Source of the DNA: Ziziphus jujuba
Lineage: Eukaryota; Streptophyta; Magnoliopsida; Rosales; Rhamnaceae
Assembly: GCF_031755915.1 (NCBI RefSeq)
Contig: NC_083387.1
Span: 20,915,001 to 20,979,000, forward strand
Direction of reading: 5' to 3'
Length of the DNA: 64,000 nt
Positions 36,363-49,445 of the stretch are shown here, piece by piece (the first letter of the stretch is position 1; each line of letters starts with the position of its first letter). Made by a program: the position numbers and the translations under genes. The notes beneath the pieces are model-generated. The model was not told the origin of the DNA. It saw only the letters and a list, made by a program, of their open reading frames with translations, and did not search any database.

Positions 36363-36734
36363 TGTAACACAAGTAACCCCAAATCTACAAAGTCATTAAT
36401 TAAGACAAATACAACAATTGTGCATTTGACAACAACAACAACAACAAGAACAATAATAATAATAATTAGATAAAAGAGAACTAAAAATGAGAAACACCTT
36501 AACGAAACCACACAATCATAGCAAAAATATACCAAATGTACCATATGATACACCAATGCACAGTTCTATGATATCAACTGTTTGTAGGTATACTACTACC
36601 AGTACAGTCAAGTATGGTTGCCTGTAATGGCCATCCAAACTATTGATTTCGTAAGCAGCAGAAATACAATACTAAACCATCTAGGGTCCAAATCAGGTCA
36701 TTACCTCCGTATGGTATGATATACCTGACACATA

Positions 36735-36770
<36 letters not shown>

Positions 36771-37649
36771 AAGGACATACGATATATCATATGATATGAT
36801 AGTGCTACCAAGTTATGTTTGGTGTCCTAAAAACCACTTGATAGAAGAGAGAGAAGAAGAAAAGCTGCAAGCGGCCCCTTTAGTGTCCCAATGGTGCTAC
36901 CAACCTATGGTGGCTAAGAGGGAGTAGCTAATGTCATCAATGTAAAAATACTTGTCTACCCTCTCTCACCTTAGCGTTTATAGGATGACTAAATATAACT
37001 TGTCATCTTTGGGCTATGGGGAGAGTGACTAATGCTATCAGTAGAGTATACATGCCTATCCTCGCTCATCACAGTACATAAAGGATGACTACATATAACC
37101 TACATGTTAAAATCGATGATATGTATATATCATGTCGAGAATACCGGTATTATATGGTGCATCTATAGACCAATTAGTCATGTATAAACATACAATTTTG
37201 AAAAATCTCAACTCCTCATAATTACATTTTAAAAACCATAAATAAATGTTTTAAATAATTAATTAAATGAATAAAAAAATATATAATCAAATGTATAAAC
37301 AAATGAATAATAAACGAACAAAAGTTAGAAAAAAATGATAAGATTTAAACATAATGAATAATAATACAAATTCAATAAAATCAAACGTAAATCTAACCAT
37401 TTAGATGTCAACCAAGAATCAATAATCAAAGATAATAAAAATAAAAATAAATAACTAATTTTTGAAACCCAAAATATAATTTTAAGAAAATATACCATGT
37501 TAACATCATTTTAATATTAAATGTTTTTGCAACTCTTAATTCTCTTAAATCAGCATAGATAAATAAATAAATAAATAAATAAGTAATTAAATAAATATTA
37601 ACAACTAGCCTTACAAAATCATATACTTGTATTTATTTATATACTCACT

Positions 37650-37686
<37 letters not shown>

Positions 37687-38936
37687 GCATGTATGAACAT
37701 ATTATCATAATATATTCACTTTATTAAAACTAAAATTTATGGCAATGATTTTTTTTTTTTTTAAGCTCAAATATACTTTTCAAAAATGGCAAATCACTCC
37801 CATTTATATGCATTACCCATATACACATCTTTATAATAAGAATTTAGGGATGAAGCATTTAAAAGTGAACTATATTAATAATACCTTTTTAATCTTACAA
37901 ACGACCTAGATACGTAATTTAATACTCAATTATGTCCAAATCACTTTTCGAAGAAAACAAAAATCCATAATTGTTCGTTGTTATACATAATAAATATACT
38001 TGAAAGAATACATGAAATTATTTTAATTAAACATTTGTCTCAATTTATTACTAATTTGATAAATAAAATATTAAATCCAAAATTTAATAATAAATATGTA
38101 TATACATATCTATATATATATATATATTATCTCTAAACATAATTTAAAGAGAAAAATATATCACTCACAGTGTTGATGTTTGCTCATCCATGCCCTATTG
38201 CAGAGTTTGTCATAAGTTTCATCGGATACTAAATGAAAGCTTATGAGACAAAGATTGAGAATACGAGAATACTTACCTGGAGAAAAAAAAAACCCAACTT
38301 GCCATCGGTGACTGGAAAATGATCGAAAAGTTTCAGCCAAACTTCAAATCAATGTAACTCTTAAACAACTTGGAATTTGGAGAAACAGAGGCCATATATG
38401 GAATTAAATGGTCCAAGATAGGGGGGATACAAGTATGGGTTCGACTGGGACAACCAAAAAATAGTGGAATTGCTAAAATTTGGAAACTGCCATCATTGTA
38501 TTTAGATGCCTGTTTTAGGCGCATCATTGGTTGGCTAGCCGAAAAATTTCATGCCTCAGCTTGTAGGTAGCTAAGTTCTATTGAAAACCAATGCGTGTTA
38601 ACATGGGTAGCTAGAAAATGATCAATTTTAGCCAACCCGAGAAAGAGAAAGAGAGACATAGAGAGAGGGGACTTCGTGGGAGATGGGAGATAGAGAGAGA
38701 GAGAAGAAAAAGAAAAAAAAAAAAGAAATCTGACACATGGGACCTTAGTGACATGTGGTGCCCATTTGGGATATTTTTCAAAAATTCCTTTACACGCTTT
38801 TTGATAAAAATTATGTGATAGAGTCAGTGCTAGAAAAATAAGTATAAATTTATAGATCCATCACTTTTCAACTGTAGGTACAAGTTAAGCATGTTAGTAG
38901 TCTATGAGATCGTATCAACGAGCATCATACGATACG

Positions 38937-41838
38937 ATATATGATAGGATTTGTCCCGGGAACCCTTCCAGGATCTCCTTAGTGGTCCTGCCTGGTGAAG
39001 TCCCACTGGATAATCTCTAGAGGATATTCAATGGAACCCCACTTAAAATGTAGAAAAGTGAACACAAGTAATATCAATAATACCTCAATATAACGATAAA
39101 ACCACAATAATATACATATCCACAACTAGTCCACAACTACAGCCCATCATACTATAGGCCATAACTACACATATAAATAATATGGTCAATACTGTGCCTA
39201 AAATCTAGATTAGAGCATTCTAAGAATATTAGTAAAATTTAGAAGAACAACTAATACAAATAAGTCTAGAAAGATAAAGATAAATATAAAAAGATAAGTA
39301 TTACTGCTGCGGTGGGAAGCACGAAATAACAAGCAATAAGCGAGGTAGACTGCCAACTATCTGCTTGGACCTAAGAAAACGAATTTAAAACAAATAAAAT
39401 GTAAGATAGAGAAATCTCAATGAGTGACATAGCAAAATAGGAAAATAATACTTTATTTCTGTAAAACTTTCTCTCAAGACCTCTCATTCCTCTCTTTTGA
39501 AAGGTTCCCCATTTAAAAATCATTTCACAAAATCCGAAGTTGTACTCGAAATGAAAATCATAAATTCGATACTTAAATATTATGAAGTCAATGTTCATTA
39601 AAATATTATAAACCGAATCAATCACAATATAAATACTAAGCATAGAATAAGATAAACATAATATCGCAAAACAATTATGAAGGTGCAGTAAAACCATATA
39701 TATTAGAAACCCATAATATACTCATAAACATAAACAATGTATCATATGATATACCTACAGCTGCTAAGCGGTGCACAGCGTCCTGTAACATCGGAAGACA
39801 GTAAAAGAAATGAAAATCGTAAATCGTGGGATAAACTCATCTCACCACCCTTAATGTACAAAAGGAAACCGTGACAACAATAAATCGTTTGGATAAACCC
39901 AACCTCACGACCCTTAATGTATGAAAGATATCATGGTTTATTAATAATAAACTATTGGAATAAACCCAACCTCACGACCCTTAATGTATGAAAGGTATCG
40001 TGGCAATATTAAACTGTTGGGATGTACCCAACCTCACAACCCTTAACGTACTACAAGCATCATGGAAAATTCACGGGCTATAATATAATAGTGATCCGAA
40101 ACACTGGTACTATATGGTACGCCAATAAAAAATAAACAATACAAGATCCGTAAAACAATATTTGTAAGATCATACCTTTCAAAACAAAACTGTATCATAA
40201 AATGTAATTTCATATTCAAATTCAACCATTTGCTTAAATATCCCAAATATTTCAATTCATCATTTCATGTCAAAACTATAAATAACATAGTGAAATATAT
40301 ATCACCATAAACCATTTTTAAGCACATAAAATTATAAAACATTTAAACGTGCTTGATAATATATAATTTTCAATCTGCTTTTTCAAAATCAATTATTTTC
40401 AAAAAATGATTTAAACTCTCAATTCAAATAGCAAGATATTTAAATACCACAAGTCCATTATGAACTCATTAGAGTTGGAAACCTATTAAAATATTGTCAA
40501 AAGTCACAGAAAATGATAACACATATATGTAAAAGCAGATATTCATATATGCATAAAATAAACATTTAAATCAAACAATATATATATGTATAATACTCAA
40601 ACAACATATATATATATATATTATACTACGTGCCCAAAATATTTTAAAAATATAACCACTTACAGTACTGTATATGCTCACTCTAGCTCCCTTACAAGAT
40701 CGTCTCTAAGTTTAACACAAGTACCTATAATATAATAAAAATATTTCTTAGGCTCCAACAACTAAACCAAAGACATTGGTGTGTACCAAATGTTTTAAAA
40801 TGATTTGAATAACCATAAAATTACATAAGTTAGACAGCGATTGATCCAATTATACCGTGTACCCCTAGAATCCGGTACCTAACAATGTGGCTTTTCACCC
40901 GAAGGCCAATCTTTCAAAATTGAACTTTTTAATGGGTACTGTTAATATCCAATTACATAATCTAACCTAAAGTTTTCCCAATTTGACCAATTTCGTTCAA
41001 ACACAGTCCCAATTTATTTGATATTTAACTAATTGACCTAAAAATAGAAAATTTATTAAACGACGTCCAAAATTTATAAATTTTATATCAACAAAAAGCC
41101 TAAGAGATAAGAAACACAATGGTGTACTTACCTCAGTCCAAAAGTGTTATCGGTGGCTTGGAAAACTTGTTACAAAACTCGATTGAACTCCCCATTGATG
41201 TATCTCTCAAACGGTGAGGAATCTTGACAAAAGGAGCATGGAAATGGGTTCAGAGGTCTAAAAAGGGGGAAAAGGTGTGTAGGTTGGCCTGAAATAGTGG
41301 AAAACACAAAAATCCGGTGGCCCACTTCGTCCGCCGCTGTCGAGTTCACCAGCCCGATCTTGGCACTACAGCTTGCCGTTCCCTGTGAAATTTCATGATC
41401 GAGCTTGCCGTCATATGGTCTTTCCCCCTATGTGGCACGTGTATAAGGTTGCTGGTTGGAATTATACAAAACGGCGATGACTCGGTTGGGCGTTAAGCAA
41501 GTTCGTGGAAATTCGGTTCGGACCCGTGGGTCTAGGGAGAAATTTCTCGGGTTTGGGGGACAAAATGAGTATTTGAGGATTTTTTTCCTATTTGTCATGC
41601 TTTCTAAGGCTTATATAGAGCCTTGGAACACTAACAGATAAAAACTTGGGGTTGTTTTGAGCATTGATATAAATTGATTTTTAAAACTTTTCAAAACCAG
41701 AACTTTTTATCCGTAACTCAGAATTTGGCGTACCACCAGTTTATGAACTAATATTGATGAGCTCTACACAATGGTACATCAATAAAATAGAAATCTTTGT
41801 ACAACAGGAGTAATTTTGGTACGGAATGTTACAATATA
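38937..41838 (-). mobile_element. Solo LTR Y, copy A, with 5-bp target duplication
   Basis: The LTR spans 38942-41833. On the minus strand it starts TGTAACATTCCGTACC and ends in ...AATCCTATCA. It is flanked by ATATA at 38937-38941 and 41834-41838, a perfect 5-bp duplication. Element X sequence resumes on both sides. It is 2892 bp long with no internal genes. It contains a 4-unit array of about 62 bp at 39827-40066. The copy in B (60988-62743) is shortened by deletions. Confidence 0.85.
39827..40066. repeat. Four-unit array of about 62 bp inside LTR Y
   Basis: Units share GGATAAACCCAACCTCACGA and CCCTTAATGTATGAAAG. Copy B keeps only the start of the first unit because of a deletion. A related array lies in element Z at about 43075-43310. 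Confidence 0.75.
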
Positions 41839-42274
41839 AGTCAAAGCCATAATTTATTTGTATAAAAAGTCAAACATGGCCTCGCTTTATTAGTCCGAAG
41901 CATACATTGTTCATATCATAACATCCTAATCTCATATTCGATTTAGGTGTGCTACTAGTTTACAAACTTGAGTTAATGCGTATTTAACTATGATGCCTCA
42001 GTCAAAGCAACATTTCTCTCATAGAAAAAAGTTAGTCGTTGAGCCCACTTGGTCAGTTCCGATCAACTTTGATCAAACTTAGTCAAAAATTCAAAATTTA
42101 GAGAATTTTTTTGGATTGGGGTGTTACAGAAAATACCTCTTACCTAACTTTTTTCCTTTTCTCTTTCTTTTTATTTTTATTTTTTTCATTCTTTGTCACT
42201 TCCACTTCCAAAACCCAAACTTCACTCCACCTCTAAGAAGATAACTCCCATGTTCCCCTCCCAAAGTTCTATTC

Positions 42275-44904
42275 TAACAGGATTCACCCTGAGAACCCTC
42301 CCAAAATCTCCCAGGTGGTCCTGCCTAATGAAGTCCCACTAGACAATTCCTGAAGGATATTTAATGGAACTCCACTTAAAACATGGACAATGCATAGTAG
42401 GCATTAGCAATAATACCTCAATATATAAATATATATGTATATAAAAATAAAACCACAACAGTACAAAAGTCCACAACCGGCCTAAACTACACATGTATAT
42501 AATATGGTCTCTACTGAGTCCAATATTTAGATCAGAGCATTCTAAGAGTGTTAATGAAGTTTAGAAGTACAAATAAATAATAAATGTGTCCGGAAAGATA
42601 AGGGTAAAATAAAAAAAATGATAAATACTGCTGCTGTGGTGGAAAGAACGAAGTGACAAGCGGTGCACTAGGTGCTAACTGCCTGAGCCTAGGGGAACGA
42701 ATTAAAAAAAAAAAGAAATGTGAGATAAAGAAATCCCAATGAGTCGCATAACATAATAGAAAATTAATTATTTATTTCCATAAAACTTTCTCTCAAGACC
42801 TTTCGTTCCACTCGTTCGAAAAGTTTCCCGTTTAAAAATCTTTTTATAAAACCAAAACTTGTACCCCAATTTAATATCATAAAATCGATGCTCAAAGTTA
42901 TAAAGTGAACAATCAATATAATATTGCAAAATATCTTAATCAAAATATAAATATTGAGCATAACATATTATAAATACAGTTTCATGAAATAATTATGAAA
43001 GTGTAGTAATAACCACCATATTTGAAAATCAACAATATACTTAAAACACATACAATGTACCATTCGAGGTACTAAACTGTAAACCGTGGGATATACCCAC
43101 ATCACGATCCTTAATATACGAAAGGTATCATAAAAATAGTAAACCGTCAGAACATACCCAACCTCACGACCCGTGGTAATAATAAACCGCTGGGATGAAC
43201 CCCACCTCATAGCACCGTTGCAATAATAAACCATTGGGATGAACCCAATCTCACGGCCCATGGCAATAATAAACCATTGGAATGCACCCACCCTTACGAC
43301 ACCGTGGAAAATCCGTGCACAATAATATAATACTGATCTAAAACACTGGTACTGTATGGTACATCAATTAAAAATAAATGATACAGTATCCATAAAACAA
43401 TCTTATGAGATTATACATTTCGAAATACTGTATCATAAATCATAATTTAATATTCAAACTCAACCGTTAGTTTAAATATTTCAAAATTTTTAAATTATCA
43501 TTTCATGCTAAAACCATAAATACCACAGTGAAATATATTCACCATAAACCAATTTTAAGTACATAAAATTATAAATATTTAAACATTTGCTTTCTCAAAT
43601 CAATTAATTTCCAAGATGATTTAAAACCTTAATTCAAATACTAGAATATTTAAATAACATGATCCATAAGTTCACTATGAACTCATCAAATTTAGAAACC
43701 ATTTAAAATCTTATCAAGATCCACATAAAATAATAACACGTATATGTAAATGCTGATATTCATATCTAAATAAAGTAATCATTTAATTCAAATGATATAT
43801 ACGTAAAACAACAAAACCATATATATTATACTACATGCCCAAATTATTTTAAAAATATAACCAGTCACTGTATTATAGATACTCACTCCTGCTCCCTTGC
43901 AAGATCGCCTTCAAGCTCAACTCAAATGCATGTAATATAATAAAATATTTCTCAGGCTCTAATAACTAAACCAGAGACACTTGTGTGATCCAAATATCTT
44001 AAAATGATTTATACCACTATAAAATTACATAAATTAGACACCAAACGGTCCAATTATACTGCATACCCTTAAGATCCGATACCCAAAATTAGGACTTTTC
44101 GCCTGAAGGCTAATTTTTCAAAATTGAACCTTCTAATGGAAATTCTATATCAACGGAAAGCCCTAGAGATAGGAATACAATGGTTTACTCACCTCAGTCT
44201 AAACATCTCATCAGTGGTCGAAAAACTTATTGCAATACTAAGTCCAAGTTGATGTATCTCTCAAATGGTAGGGAATCTTGGCAAATGGACCACGAAAATG
44301 AGTTCAGAGGGTCCAAAAATGCTGGGATAAGTGTATGGATTGGCCTAAAATGGCCGAAAAATGGCTAAATGGTCGATCCCGATGCTCAGGCTGTGGTTTG
44401 GCTTGAAATTTGGCCAGTACGGTCGCTTAGGGGTATGTAACAATGGTGGCTGGGGCATACATATGGCAGGTGGCTAGAATTGGGCAAAACAGCGATGATT
44501 TGGTTAGGTGTATAATGAGTTCGAAACGACTTGGTTAGGATCCATGGGTCTGGAGTGAAATTTCTTAGGTTTTAAGGCCAAAATGGATATTTTGGAACTT
44601 GTTTCCGGCTGGTCACACTTTTCAACATTTATATAGAGCATTGGATCACTAACAGATGAAAATCTGGGACTGGTTTAGACACTGATATAAAATTAATATT
44701 TTAAACTTTATACAATCATAACTTTTTGTCCGTAACTCAGAATTTGGCGTGCCACTAGTCTATGACCTTGTGTCGACGAGCTCTATACAATGATGCATCA
44801 TTCAAAATTGAAAATCTTAACCATAGAAAAAGTCACTTTGGACCCACATACCGTTCACCTCATTAAGCTTATATAACATGTGTATTTTGGTATGGGTTGT
44901 TATA
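42275..44904 (-). mobile_element. Solo-LTR-like element Z, copy A
   Basis: On the minus strand it begins TATAACAACCCATACC at 44904, a mutated form of the TGTAACACCCCATACC start, and ends near 42275 in a form of the same 3' block found in Y (the GAGAACCCTCCC and GTGGTCCTGCC words). It contains the conserved LTR regions in order, including an array of about 55-60 bp units near 43075-43310. No internal genes. Its outer end lies 4 bp from the poly(C) duplication junction. The first part is repeated from about 63184 to the window end. Confidence 0.6.
43075..43310. repeat. Tandem array in element Z
   Basis: About five degenerate units with the pattern AATAATAAACCATTGGGATG then AACCCAATCTCACG. It is open on the minus strand and gives a repetitive frame at 43291-42968 that is not a gene. 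Confidence 0.7.
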
Positions 44905-44907
44905 CCT

Positions 44908-44938
<31 letters not shown>

Positions 44939-44950
44939 ACAATTTATGCT
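44905..44950. repeat. Poly(C) tract at the duplication junction
   Basis: Positions 44909-44938 are 30 consecutive C. Left of it is the outer end of LTR Z; right of it, after about a dozen bases, the duplicated copia reverse transcriptase starts. No comparable tract exists elsewhere in the window. Confidence 0.85.
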
Positions 44951-45720
44951 AATCAATCCATTATCATTTTATTACTCATTTATGTTGATGATTTTATTCC
45001 AACAGGCAATGATGATGACACCATTCACAAATTAATCCATCACATGGGTACAGAGTTTGCTACTAAAGATCTTGGCTCTTTGCATTACTTTCTTGGTGTG
45101 GAAGTACAATACTTTCTAGGGGGCATCTTTCTCTCACAAGGAAAATACATTCGTGATCTCCTTGCTCGAGCGAAAATGTTGAAGCCGCACATATGTCTAC
45201 ACCAATGGCAGTCAAAACTACTCCTCATGTTGGTGATACACAACCAATAGATGCCACTGAATATCGACGTCTCGTGGGTAGTCTCCAGCACTTAACCTTC
45301 ATCCGTCCAAATATCACTCATGCAGGAAATCGTGTGTCTCTACATTTCAAATCTCCTACAACATTTCATCTTCGCAAAGTCAAAAAGAATTCTTCAATAT
45401 TTACGTGGCACTATCATCTTTGGTTTTTGCTACCTTTCTCAAAGCTTACTTAACTTTACAAGCTTCTATGATGTTGATTGGGCCAGATGTCCCACCACTT
45501 GCCTTAGCACCACCAATTTTTGTGTCTTCTTAGATGCAAATTGGATCTCCTAGTCCTCCAAAAAGCAGCCAACAGTGGCCTGTTCAAGTACGGAAGCTTA
45601 GTATAGCGCCATGGCTTCCACTGCTGTTGAGCTCACATGGCTTTCATCTCTACTTCCTGACATTGGTGTCATTCTTTCTTCTCCTTCTCAGATTCTCTGT
45701 TATACATCATCTGAAATGCT
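44951..45720 (+). pseudogene. Truncated copia reverse transcriptase and RNase H fragment, copy B
   Basis: Duplicate of 22737-23490. It starts just before the catalytic YVDD block and keeps an open frame through KDLGSLHYFLGVEVQYFLGG and SQGKYIRDLLARAKMLK, where copy A has a small frameshifting insertion. Later a frameshift and stops appear. It breaks off in RNase H near 45700, where a deletion of roughly 1 kb joins it to sequence equivalent to 24467. It lacks its own LTRs. Confidence 0.85.
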
Positions 45721-45888
45721 CATAATAAAGTTGAACGATGAGCATTTACAATGACAGACATAGGTTTTTATGTTTTTGTTTGTCATCAATATTCTATCAT
45801 GTGCTTTAATCCCTTTTGAGTTTTCTTAACCATGATTTTAAGTGTTTTTTTTTTGTTGTAAATATTGAATATTTTTCTCAGTAATATT

Positions 45889-46405
45889 TAAGAATGGCAA
45901 TTTGCCCCGCACGATCCGATCCCTGCAGTGTACTGCCCTTAACGGGGTGGTTTTTCTTTGAAAAATCGGGATTACGGGGTAGGCTCGGGACAATGGTTTA
46001 AAACCCAAACCGGGGATGAGAAATAAACATCCCGCCCCAAACCTGGCCCAGTATATATAGTTATTTTTTTTTAATTTTTTTTTTCTAATTTCATTTATAT
46101 AAAACATCATTTTATTCTTTTTTTACAAGCTCTAACACTAAGCCCTCAACTTTAGCTGCGGACATCAATGTATTTTATTATATTTTTGTTGCATTTAGTC
46201 ATTTTATTTACATTTTATTCATAAAAAAAATTATATAAATTTTTCGAAAAAAATTATATGAATGATAAAAAAAAAAGCAGAGAAAACTGCCGCACCGCGT
46301 CCCCGATTGGGAATCCCCATCCCCATCCTGCCGATAAAGAAATGGAAAAAACCACAGGGACGGCATTTTAAAAACCGGTCCCGTCCCTTCCCGTTGACAT
46401 TCCTA
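45889..46405. mobile_element. hAT-type MITE, copy B
   Basis: Duplicate of 24731-25300, 517 bp, with ends TAAGAATGGCAA and TAGGAATGTCAA (read inward). It is flanked by GTAATATT (45881-45888) and ATAATATT (46406-46413), the second now mutated at one base. The interior is shorter than in copy A. Confidence 0.75.
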
Positions 46406-47337
46406 ATAATATTACAATTATCAAAATAATTATTAAATTTATTTTTCAAATGATACTTACTAAAATATTATTAGTTGACATATTTATATAACCTAAATAT
46501 ATAAAAAGAAACCATTAAATGAACAAATGAATTAAAAAAATAAATTATTTAAATAGTAACATATCATTTGATGAAAAAAAATTTGATAAACATTTTAATA
46601 ACTCTTGTATTATTGTATTTATAATATAGCATATAAATTAGTTTTGATATGGTTAAAATTTTATGAGCAATTTATTAAAAAATAATTTCTATGTCGCAAT
46701 CCAATTTTTTTAAAAAAATAAATCTGAAATAGTAAAAGAAAAACTCATAAAAGTTTATATAAGATTTGTTTTTTTGTTTTTTTGTAAGCTGATTCAAATT
46801 TGTTTTTTATTTTTTATTTTTTTATATGGCTACCGACTCAAGAGGTTCTCTCCATAAGTAATTTTGAAAGAGTTCATATCATATCAAAACTAATAAATAT
46901 TTCATTTTTGTTTTCTTTTCTTTTCTTTGGTGAATATCAAAACTATATACATATGCACATGGCCATAGAATAGCATGATCATAATAATATTAATTATAGG
47001 GAAGAGGGTGGAAACCAATGGAACACGTCATATCAAAACAAGTAAAAACAGATGACCGCATTTTAATCCACTTCCATTTTAAGTATAAAAAATTCATTTT
47101 TAAGACTGCCGTTATACTATAATGTTTAAAAATGACAAAAAAAGAAAGGGAAAGATGTGAACAAGTTAATGCTGAATCCCACTAAAAAGGGAAAATTATT
47201 ATAGTATTTGGAGGAAAGGAAATGGTCTCCGTGCCATCAAGTTTGCATAGAAATATAAATGAGTGGATGGTTCTTCAATTATTGCACTTGGATCTAGGTA
47301 TATATTATATAGCTGGTAATATGGGTTAAAGATATCT

Positions 47338-47716
47338 AATGGTGATCCAAGTAGTGAAGTTCACTAAAACCTTATCTTTTTAACTTTGTGTACTACAACC
47401 AACCAGTGAAAAAAATATCGATATCGATGAAAATATTGAATATAAGAATTTACAAAAATATCGATGGAAATATCGATAAGGTTACGGAAATTGTAAATTT
47501 TTAATTTAGAATACAAATTTTGAAATATAAAATAATTAATATAATAAAATAATATAAAAATTCAATAATTAAAATACAATAATAATAAAATATAATAAAA
47601 TACTCAATTAATTAAGCATATCTTTTTAACTTATCTTTTTAACTTTGTGTACTAATGGTGATCCAAGTAGTGAAGTTCGCTCAAATCTTATCTTTTTAAC
47701 TTTGTGTGCTACAACC
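47338..47716. repeat. Direct repeats of about 62 bp flanking a copy-B insertion
   Basis: The block TGGTGATCCAAGTAGTGAAG followed by CTTATCTTTTTAACTTTGTG occurs at about 47339-47400 and again at about 47655-47716; copy A has it once. The DNA between them is copy-B specific. This suggests a local duplication or a repair event that captured foreign DNA. Confidence 0.7.
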
Positions 47717-48212
47717 CAAAATATGTAAATTTGGGATCCTTTTAACTTTGGAAGAGAGGGAGAGAGTATAATCAAGAAAGGAAGCGTTGGATTTCTTTGC
47801 TTAAAAATAATTTTGGGGAAAAAAAATTATGAAAATACGGTGAGACATTTTCTTATATGTACTTTAGCTTTTCCAATTAAGACAAGAAAAAAAAAATATA
47901 AAAATAATTCTATGCATATTGAGATGTTAGACTCACTTAATTAAATCTATTTTATTTTCATTTGTTATTTAATATTGTTTATTTATCAATTATTATTATT
48001 ACTTTGTATTGTCAATTGATTAAGGCCTTTTTATACAAACCAATCCAAATATTGAATCATGGTCCGCATTTTAGCATCATCCCGCTGTCCCGTTGCAATT
48101 ACTAGTTGGAAATGACACATGAATCATCATCACACTTGCTTGAAAACTTAATTAGTGTTCCATTTGATTAATATATAAAATTGTTGTGATGATCTTTCTT
48201 ATTACCATAAAC

Positions 48213-48219
48213 AGCCGCC
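48213..48219 (+). promoter_or_regulatory. GCC-box-like site upstream of chitinase B
   Basis: AGCCGCC matches the core bound by ethylene-response factors, which control many class I chitinase genes. It is 1.23 kb before the ATG. The aligned word in copy A (28384-28390) is AGCGGCC and lacks the core. Function is inferred only. Confidence 0.4.
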
Positions 48220-49379
48220 CCCTTGCTCTTTTTTTCACTGGTACTGATTCGGAACTGTTAAAGTTTTAAAGAAAACTAATTCTCATTAATCATTTTTTAG
48301 AAATTTAATTTTTTAGAAAATAATTACTAAAAATTTATTTAGTTAATGTTTGATTATTAATGAAAAATTTAGACATTAAAATAACTAAATTAATTTATGC
48401 TCTGAAATTGAAGATAAATATGTTTAAATAAAAAAATATAAAGTAAGATTTCAAGGAATCTGATTAATACATATATATATATATATATATATTTTTTTTG
48501 TGAAAATAACTTTCCTCTATTTCCAAACTTCCATGGCTCCATATATTCCCATTTTTTAAAATTATCCAAATACTAAAAATGTTTATATTTTAGAAATTTT
48601 CAAATTACCACTAACTTTAATACAATCCAAACAGAACTTTTAAATGGAAAACATGTCACATTTAAAGACAATTTTACAAACTTCCTTTATATATATTTTG
48701 AAATTTTTACAAATTTATTATTGTATTTCTCCATTTTTTTAGATACTTATTGATTGAAAATTTACCATTGTATTTTTATTTTATTTAAGAAACTTCCCTT
48801 TGATTTTTATTTTTACAGTTTTTAATTTGTTGGCATAAAATACAAAATTAAAATAAATTTTTATTGCAGAGACAAAAAAATTATCCAAGTAAGAATTTGC
48901 ATATATAATTCACTTAATACAAAGTAGTTAGAAGCTTCAAATTTTATTTTTAAATACCAAATTAAATACTATCAATTGAAACTCTATTTGTTTTATTTTA
49001 AAATATTTGGTTTAGATTATTAGATCTTTCTACACATTAACTTTTTGGTTAAATTCATTAACTTTTTGGCTTAATTTTTGTATCCTATGCTAGTAAGAAG
49101 AAAAAACAGAGAAACTTGCAAAGAAAATGAAATTCAAATAGAACTGGCTGAAAAATAAAAATAACAATAAAAATACAATGTCAATGACAAATATGTAAAA
49201 TTTTCCAAAATAAAAAAAATTACAAATTTACAAAAGTTTTAAACCTCGCATTGGAAGTTTATGAAATTATCCCTTACGTAATTGTACAAGTTCAAAGGTT
49301 ACAAAATTAATAATAATAATAGCAATAATATTAATGAATGACTTAATTAATTAACTATACTTTTACTTCCATCGCCATC

Positions 49380-49387
49380 TATAAATA
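49380..49387 (+). promoter_or_regulatory. TATA box of chitinase gene B
   Basis: TATAAATA, 66 bp before the ATG, identical in placement to gene A. Confidence 0.75.
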
Positions 49388-49445
49388 CGCATCTTTACCT
49401 CTAAGCCATCTCAAACATCTCAACAATTAGTTGTTACAAACAAAC

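Larger units (their letters stand above)
35471..42128 (-). mobile_element. Solo-LTR-like element X, copy A, interrupted by element Y
   Basis: On the minus strand it starts TGTAACACCCCAATCC at 42128 and ends in a CCTGACA word at 35471. It is split by a younger LTR at 38942-41833. Its 5' part (41839-42128) and the segment just below 38941 carry the family's U3 words (GTAGACTA-like sequences and repeated GTCAA words). It contains the degenerate array at 36058-36258, an (AC)n/(AT)n tract near 37652-37685 and no pol genes. A target duplication at its outer ends was not found, so the low-coordinate border is less certain. Confidence 0.55.
22737..44904 (+). repeat. Segmental duplication, copy A
   Basis: Collinear with 44951 onward. 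Matched landmarks are copia RT (22737 and 44951), hAT MITE (24731 and 45889), chitinase ATG (28853 and 49446), LTR cluster start (35471 and 58420) and the paired words at 43079 and 64000. The unit is about 22.2 kb. Non-coding divergence is about 6% by eye outside one nearly identical tract. Order and orientation are the same, so it is a direct tandem duplication. Confidence 0.9.
46414..49379. other. Upstream DNA of chitinase B, with copy-specific blocks
   Basis: Collinear with copy A in three pieces. About 290 bp at 47402-47690 is absent from A and contains repeated ATATCGAT words. About 780 bp at 48320-49100 is also absent from A and holds an (AT)n tract. The DNA equivalent to 26465-28080 of A is missing at about 47905. 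No genes were recognised. Confidence 0.55.

Noticed and set aside
42968..43291. Minus-strand frame with repeated GFIPMVYYCNG-like units that looks like a repetitive protein
   Set aside because: It is translation of the 55-60 bp tandem array in LTR element Z; no start context, homologue or conservation in the copies.
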